Shown piece after piece: positions 60,863 to 64,000 of a DNA stretch of 64,000 bases. The DNA is from JAGNZR01 sp051646055 (GTDB taxonomy: Bacteria; Fusobacteriota; Fusobacteriia; Fusobacteriales; Fusobacteriaceae): positions 13,256 through 77,255 of the forward strand of contig JBOFCM010000047.1 in the NCBI GenBank assembly GCA_051646055.1. Reading direction: 5' to 3'. The position numbers and the translations under genes are program-made. Each line of letters opens with the position of its first letter. Positions within the stretch are counted from its first letter, which is position 1. The notes below the pieces were generated by a model. That model saw only the letters and a list, made by a program, of their open reading frames with translations, did no database searches and had not been told where the DNA came from.

Positions 60863-61053
60863 GATGCTAATCCTCTTGGTGATGGTATGTATGAGTGCTT
60901 CCATAAGTCATAAGGATGCAAATGGCTAAGCTCTAGTGGATCTAAGGTAAACACTCTTAATGTGTAAACCTTGTCATAAGGTATGAACACCCTTCTGGTG
61001 TTCATACTTGGTTTGAGAGGCTTGCCATGGGTATACGTTTGGATTAGTTTCAT
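60853..61053 (-). CDS. Array protein 1
   Basis: 66 residues, MKLIQTYTHGK, central DKVYTLRVF, end SYIPSPRGLASSY. First member; binding site weak (GAGG 15 bases upstream). Confidence 0.75.
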   Translation of the reverse strand: MKLIQTYTHGKPLKPSMNTRRVFIPYDKVYTLRVFTLDPLELSHLHPYDLWKHSYIPSPRGLASSY

Positions 61054-61105
61054 TAGCCTATAGCTAACCTCTAAAATAGGCAGTTAGCCTATGGTTGAAA
61101 TATAG
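61054..61105 (-). promoter_or_regulatory. Repeat-rich leader of the small-gene array
   Basis: Between a terminator and the first array gene. ATAGGC/GCCTAT occurs three times in alternating orientation and GCTAAC pairs with GTTAGC over a 14-base loop. No GAA/GGA triloop hairpin. Possibly the promoter or operator of the array. Confidence 0.35.
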
Positions 61106-61144
61106 AAAAAATAAGGCTAAACCACCCCTAATTGGGTGATTTAG
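61105..61144 (-). terminator. Terminator upstream of the array
   Basis: Eleven-pair CTAAATCACCC/GGGTGGTTTAG (61117-61144); one position is a G-U pair in minus-strand RNA but a mismatch on plus, which fixes the direction. Followed by CCTTATTTTTTC. Confidence 0.8.
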
Positions 61145-61286
61145 CATCTAGTTTGAAATAAGCCCATACAATCACAATTATCCCAATGAAGATGGGAATA
61201 ACATATTGGATTAGTATAGTTACAGCTACTACAGCAATGAGTGCCAAAGCACCCATTACCGATAACATTAACAATGATCTTGGCAT
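61128..61286 (-). CDS. 52-residue membrane protein
   Basis: GAGG lies 6 bases before ATG 61286. Two hydrophobic helices (about residues 5-25 and 27-43) joined by QY; polar C-terminus KLDAKSPN. Lies 7 bases after the ParE-like gene and runs into the terminator. Role unknown. Confidence 0.6.
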   Translation of the reverse strand: MPRSLLMLSVMGALALIAVVAVTILIQYVIPIFIGIIVIVWAYFKLDAKSPN

Positions 61287-61293
61287 ATCAGCC

Positions 61294-61494
61294 TCAGTGA
61301 CGATCTATGCGTCTGTTGTAATCAGAGTGAGACATCAGTTCCCACTCTTTACCTCGGTTCAACAATCTATAATGCTTGCCAACGGCAAGGCTCTTGTACT
61401 TCTTACCATGTAGAGTTTTAGCGTGAATCTCTTTACGATTGTACCGCTCAATAATGATCTCTGCACGTTTGACAATATCTAAAGGGAATTTCAT
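61294..61494 (-). CDS. ParE-like toxin-domain protein
   Basis: 66 residues from ATG 61494. KRAEIIIERYNRKEIHAKTL ... KYKSLAVGKHYRLLNRGKEWELMSHSDYNR follows the short RelE/ParE-like fold found in phage proteins (SLxVGxxxRLL, then W-x-LMSH-x-x-Y). No antitoxin gene is adjacent, so it may be a stand-alone host inhibitor or RNA-binding protein. Confidence 0.6.
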   Translation of the reverse strand: MKFPLDIVKRAEIIIERYNRKEIHAKTLHGKKYKSLAVGKHYRLLNRGKEWELMSHSDYNRRIDRH

Positions 61495-61514
61495 AAACAC
61501 ACCATTTATTTAAT

Positions 61515-61538
61515 AGAAAAGGAGCCGAAGCTCCTTAT
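61515..61538 (-). terminator. Terminator after the SLOG-like gene
   Basis: AAGGAGC/GCTCCTT stem with CGAA loop (UUCG on minus), followed by TTTTCTATT. Confidence 0.8.
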
Positions 61539-61948
61539 TTAAGAATTACTTTAAGTTTCTTACCTTGATGTCTCATTTGAGTCATCAGGACTTCTAAGTC
61601 TCGGTCAGTACCATCCCATATGATAATTGCATGGGTAGCTTCATTAGCCATATTGATATAACGGTTCTGACCAGCTAAAGAGTTATACTTACCAAAGAAG
61701 TTATGTCGTATTACACAAGGGCCAGAATAGTCTTGCCATAAGGCATGATATTCAATACCTACCAAGTTAAACATGTAGATTACTGAGCGAATACAATCAG
61801 CAACAGAATCACGTTCATAATTAACAGGCAACATAACAGTTGGGTTATTATCAACCCAATCTTCAGCAACACATTCCAATAGATAACTAGCTAGAGATTT
61901 CACATCCAATGTGAATTGACTAGCAATGATTAATTTAGCGTTACTCAT
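61535..61948 (-). CDS. SLOG-like (YspA/DUF2493-type) protein 1
   Basis: 137 residues from ATG 61948 (AAGGAG 6 bases upstream). The C-terminal half follows the SLOG pattern: YHALWQDYSGPCV ... LAGQNRYINMANEATHAIIIWDGTDRD ... GKKLKVIL. SLOG domains bind nucleotide-derived ligands. Paralogue of the partial gene at the right edge. Preceded by the longest triloop hairpin. Confidence 0.72.
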   Translation of the reverse strand: MSNAKLIIASQFTLDVKSLASYLLECVAEDWVDNNPTVMLPVNYERDSVADCIRSVIYMFNLVGIEYHALWQDYSGPCVIRHNFFGKYNSLAGQNRYINMANEATHAIIIWDGTDRDLEVLMTQMRHQGKKLKVILK

Positions 61949-61986
61949 AACAGTCTCCTTTTGCACCTAGTTAGATATACTTACCA

Positions 61987-62005
61987 AACCAACCGGAGGT
62001 TGGTT
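61987..62005 (-). promoter_or_regulatory. Candidate vRNAP hairpin promoter (GGA triloop, 8 pairs)
   Basis: AACCAACC-GGA-GGTTGGTT on the plus strand, in the gap upstream of the SLOG-like gene. Confidence 0.55.
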
Positions 62006-62264
62006 ACAATATAATTTCACCGGGTTTAGCTACATAAGCTGGTTTAGTAGATACAGGTCTTTGTTGCTGTTTAAGTTGAGTTACATAAGGTGTAGTCTCT
62101 TGTGGAGCTGGTTCAGTATTTACAGGTTTCTTTACTGGTTTCTTTCTTGGTTGTTTCTTTGGACTGGCTTTAATATCTTTAAGCTCAGGGCACCAAGTAT
62201 CCAACCTATTTTGCATTTTAGTAATAAATTCAGCACTAGCAGTATTACGAGTTAATAAGGACAT
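62004..62264 (-). CDS. Small basic/proline-rich protein
   Basis: 86 residues from ATG 62264 (TTGGAG upstream). Helical N-terminus, then SPKKQPRKKPVKKP and a Pro/Gln/Thr-rich tail. Probably a nucleic-acid- or protein-binding linker protein; unknown. Confidence 0.6.
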   Translation of the reverse strand: MSLLTRNTASAEFITKMQNRLDTWCPELKDIKASPKKQPRKKPVKKPVNTEPAPQETTPYVTQLKQQQRPVSTKPAYVAKPGEIIL

Positions 62265-62287
62265 GATGTTTCTCCAATACAAATAAA

Positions 62288-62317
62288 AAGAGCCAGTATT
62301 TCTACTAGCTCTTATCC
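62288..62317 (-). terminator. Terminator after the lipoprotein gene
   Basis: AAGAGC/GCTCTT stem, 14-base loop, TTTTTATTT on minus. Confidence 0.65.
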
Positions 62318-62335
62318 AGTTATAAAGCGATAGCT

Positions 62336-62788
62336 TTATTTACTTAGCTGTTTATTAGCTAACTCAATGAATCCACGAGTGGAATATGTAGTTAAATCTA
62401 CAGTTACACTACGCTGCATCATGAATTTCATGAATAATGTTAAATTATCATCGGTGCTAATAGTATGGTATGCCATACGTTTGGTAGGGGTACAGAATGC
62501 AGTAAACTCCATTACCATATCATCCACATTTAATAGTTGGTTCTCATTCTTGAATGTCTTAGGGTTACACTTTACATCCAAGTACATAAAATAGAAGTTG
62601 TAGTCTTTCTTATCATCAGATAAGTATACAGCTACTCCCATTCTCTTGTTGCTTTCACTATGTGCAGGTACGTTTAAGACATTGTTTTTATTGAGATTCC
62701 AACGTTGAGCAACACTCCACGAAGTGGTGTTAGCTTTAGTACTACAAGACATAGCTAGTACAACAAATAGCAAGATATACTTATACAT
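62336..62788 (-). CDS. Exported protein, possible lipoprotein
   Basis: 150 residues. Signal peptide MYKYILLFVVLAMSC with a lipobox-like AMSC at 12-15; mature part has two Cys (KCNP, FCTP) that may pair. Early-region phage lipoproteins often block receptors or DNA entry of later phages; here that is inference. Confidence 0.65.
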   Translation of the reverse strand: MYKYILLFVVLAMSCSTKANTTSWSVAQRWNLNKNNVLNVPAHSESNKRMGVAVYLSDDKKDYNFYFMYLDVKCNPKTFKNENQLLNVDDMVMEFTAFCTPTKRMAYHTISTDDNLTLFMKFMMQRSVTVDLTTYSTRGFIELANKQLSK

Positions 62789-62807
62789 TTAACCTATCCA
62801 ATAGAGT

Positions 62808-62848
62808 AATAGAACCAATAACCATAATAGTCATTGGTTCAGTATTAT
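62808..62848. repeat. Inverted repeat made of the over-represented hexamer
   Basis: GAACCAAT (about 62811) and ATTGGTTC (about 62833) form an eight-pair hairpin in the gap between two small genes. No T tract. Confidence 0.5.
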
Positions 62849-63067
62849 TTAATTTGAGCCACGTTTAAATTCAGTACGTATATACTTAATAGTTTTACCA
62901 GTTAAATAAGGTAAATGTGGTGTAACAGTAATGCATAAAGCAATAGCTGGAATTAAAACTAGGAATATACCAATAGATGGGCCAACATCAGTTATCCAAG
63001 CAAGTAATCCAATTAGCCCATTTAGAGCTAATATAATTAGAGCAGTATTACGTAAGAACTTAAACAT
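62849..63067 (-). CDS. Small two-helix membrane protein
   Basis: 72 residues; helices at about 8-26 and 30-50, basic C-terminal tail KYIRTEFKRGSN. AAAGGA upstream. Unknown. Confidence 0.65.
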   Translation of the reverse strand: MFKFLRNTALIILALNGLIGLLAWITDVGPSIGIFLVLIPAIALCITVTPHLPYLTGKTIKYIRTEFKRGSN

Positions 63068-63081
63068 AATATTCCTTTGGT

Positions 63082-63273
63082 TCAGTCAACGACAATGTTA
63101 GGGTATTTAGCTTTTATTTCAGCCATAGCATCATTGTACCCTTGGAAATAACCATCATCATATGCTTCAGTGAATTCTTGAAATGGTGTATCAGGTGTAG
63201 CTAAACGAACACCAGTACTTAAGCTTACAAATGCTAGAGATAATAATAAGAACACAGTAGTAGTTTTACTCAT
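63082..63273 (-). CDS. Small exported or membrane-anchored protein
   Basis: 63 residues. Hydrophobic segment 5-21 (signal peptide or anchor), then a Tyr-rich acidic part with YDDGYFQGYND. AGGA upstream. Unknown. Confidence 0.6.
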   Translation of the reverse strand: MSKTTTVFLLLSLAFVSLSTGVRLATPDTPFQEFTEAYDDGYFQGYNDAMAEIKAKYPNIVVD

Positions 63274-63282
63274 TGTTTAATC

Positions 63283-63732
63283 CTATTTAGTTATTAATTT
63301 TTCAAATGAATTAATTAAAGATTTTTGTGAACGCATAACTACGTATGCCATTAAGAATTGTTCTTCATTAGTGATAGTTGCACTTACAACAGTATCAGCT
63401 AGTAAACCATCTCTTAATGCTTTAGCAGTATGCTTGAGTAAATCCTCAAGACTAGTGAAGTAACGGTATGCACCACTACGATTATTAAATGTTGATGTAC
63501 GAGCTACATCATTTAAAGTTAAGCCAATGAGTCCTTGTGAATTAATGCATTTAAGAGCAGCTACCATTAAATCAATACAGGTAGCTTTACCACTCTTACG
63601 TAGTGCATGAAAGTTAACATTAACATAAGACTCAATAGCTAAATTCTTAGCTATTACACTAGCAGGTAATACTTCCTTATCTTGAATCTTAGTTAGTACG
63701 TGATTGATTACAGTTTTCTTATGGTATCCCAT
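63283..63732 (-). CDS. TetR-like helix-turn-helix protein
   Basis: 149 residues. GLIGLTLNDVARTSTFNNRSGAYRYFTSLEDLL (residues about 69-101) fits the TetR-type DNA-binding helices (T-x-x-D-V-A ... G-x-x-Y-x-Y-F-x-S-x-x-x-L). The remainder is helical. Possibly an early regulator acting on host or phage promoters. AAGGA upstream. Confidence 0.6.
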   Translation of the reverse strand: MGYHKKTVINHVLTKIQDKEVLPASVIAKNLAIESYVNVNFHALRKSGKATCIDLMVAALKCINSQGLIGLTLNDVARTSTFNNRSGAYRYFTSLEDLLKHTAKALRDGLLADTVVSATITNEEQFLMAYVVMRSQKSLINSFEKLITK

Positions 63733-63758
63733 TATAGTTATCCTTATTGGTTCAGATA

Positions 63759-64000
63759 TTAGTATTTGATTACACGAACACGTTTATTAGCTTTAGTCAT
63801 TTTATCTATCATGTCTTTAGTGCCTCTTGAGTGACCATCCCAAAAGGCTATCAATGAACATGCAGCTTCCATCATTTGAGTGTTACGCTTCATACCAGCT
63901 AATGCATTGTATGCACTACCTGTACGAGTGTATTTGACTACACATGGTTCAGACATGTCCTGCCAGTCAGCAGGGAATTCTTTTGTTTGTAATTTGAAGT
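63759..64000 (-). CDS. SLOG-like (YspA/DUF2493-type) protein 2 (5' partial)
   Basis: The frame is open to the right edge (residues FKLQTKEFPADWQDM precede the first internal ATG at 63956), so the gene start lies outside. VKYTRTGSAYNALAGMKRN ... CSLIAFWDGHSRGTKDMI ... VRVIKY is the SLOG/DUF2493 C-terminal half, with the typical A-x-x-x-x-N and FWDG-x-S-x-GT segments. Paralogue of 61535-61948, sharing the preceding W-Q-D segment. Confidence 0.75.
   Translation of the reverse strand, partial: FKLQTKEFPADWQDMSEPCVVKYTRTGSAYNALAGMKRNTQMMEAACSLIAFWDGHSRGTKDMIDKMTKANKRVRVIKY

Overview
The window is a 64-kb piece, cut at both ends, of an N4-like podovirus (Schitoviridae) infecting an unidentified Gram-negative host; by eye the base composition is about 40% GC. 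The assignment rests on three things in the sequence. There is a 2,977-residue giant protein with T7-type RNA polymerase motifs (D1328; R1429-x3-K1433-x7-YG; HD at 1690-1691), which is the virion RNA polymerase (vRNAP). There is a second single-subunit RNA polymerase split over two overlapping genes, as in N4 RNAPII. And the N4-style genes around them are present: portal, capsid and ejection proteins, a MoxR ATPase with a VWA protein, family A DNA polymerase, primase-helicase and single-strand-binding protein. The large terminase is not in the window.

Layout. 1-22024 (+): a collagen-like tail fibre cut by the left edge, a small membrane protein, portal, scaffold, major capsid protein, connector and ejection proteins, and vRNAP. 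22056-35862 (-): replication and recombination genes (SSB-like protein, RusA-like resolvase, RecA-like ATPase, primase-helicase, PD-(D/E)XK nuclease, dUTPase, DNA polymerase, VWA protein, MoxR ATPase). The DNA polymerase is cut in two by an HNH homing endonuclease gene between motifs A and B. 35939-42372 (+): tail and adhesin genes. 42437-51384 (-): an accessory island with a radical SAM protein, TerB-, TerC- and TerD-like genes, three tRNAs (Arg, Pro, Asn), a tRNA-like cloverleaf and several strongly structured non-coding regions, two of them related in sequence. An amidase endolysin lies alone on + at 51396. 51907-64000 (-): the presumed early region, with RNAPII, a tandem array of 22 small overlapping genes, two SLOG-like genes, small exported and membrane proteins, and a TetR-like HTH protein.

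How it works together (inference from N4 biology). vRNAP would enter the cell with the DNA and transcribe the minus-strand early region. Hairpins with a GAA or GGA triloop, all oriented for minus-strand transcription, are candidate vRNAP promoters. RNAPII would then transcribe middle genes, and host RNA polymerase helped by the SSB-like protein the plus-strand late genes.

Most unusual points: the 22-gene array of small proteins sharing an N-terminal M-[KQ]-L-[LI]-x-T-Y motif and using several non-AUG starts; the promoter-like triloop hairpins; the structured-RNA island; the split DNA polymerase; the phage-borne Ter plus radical SAM module; and a strongly over-represented hexamer TGGTTC/GAACCA on both strands.
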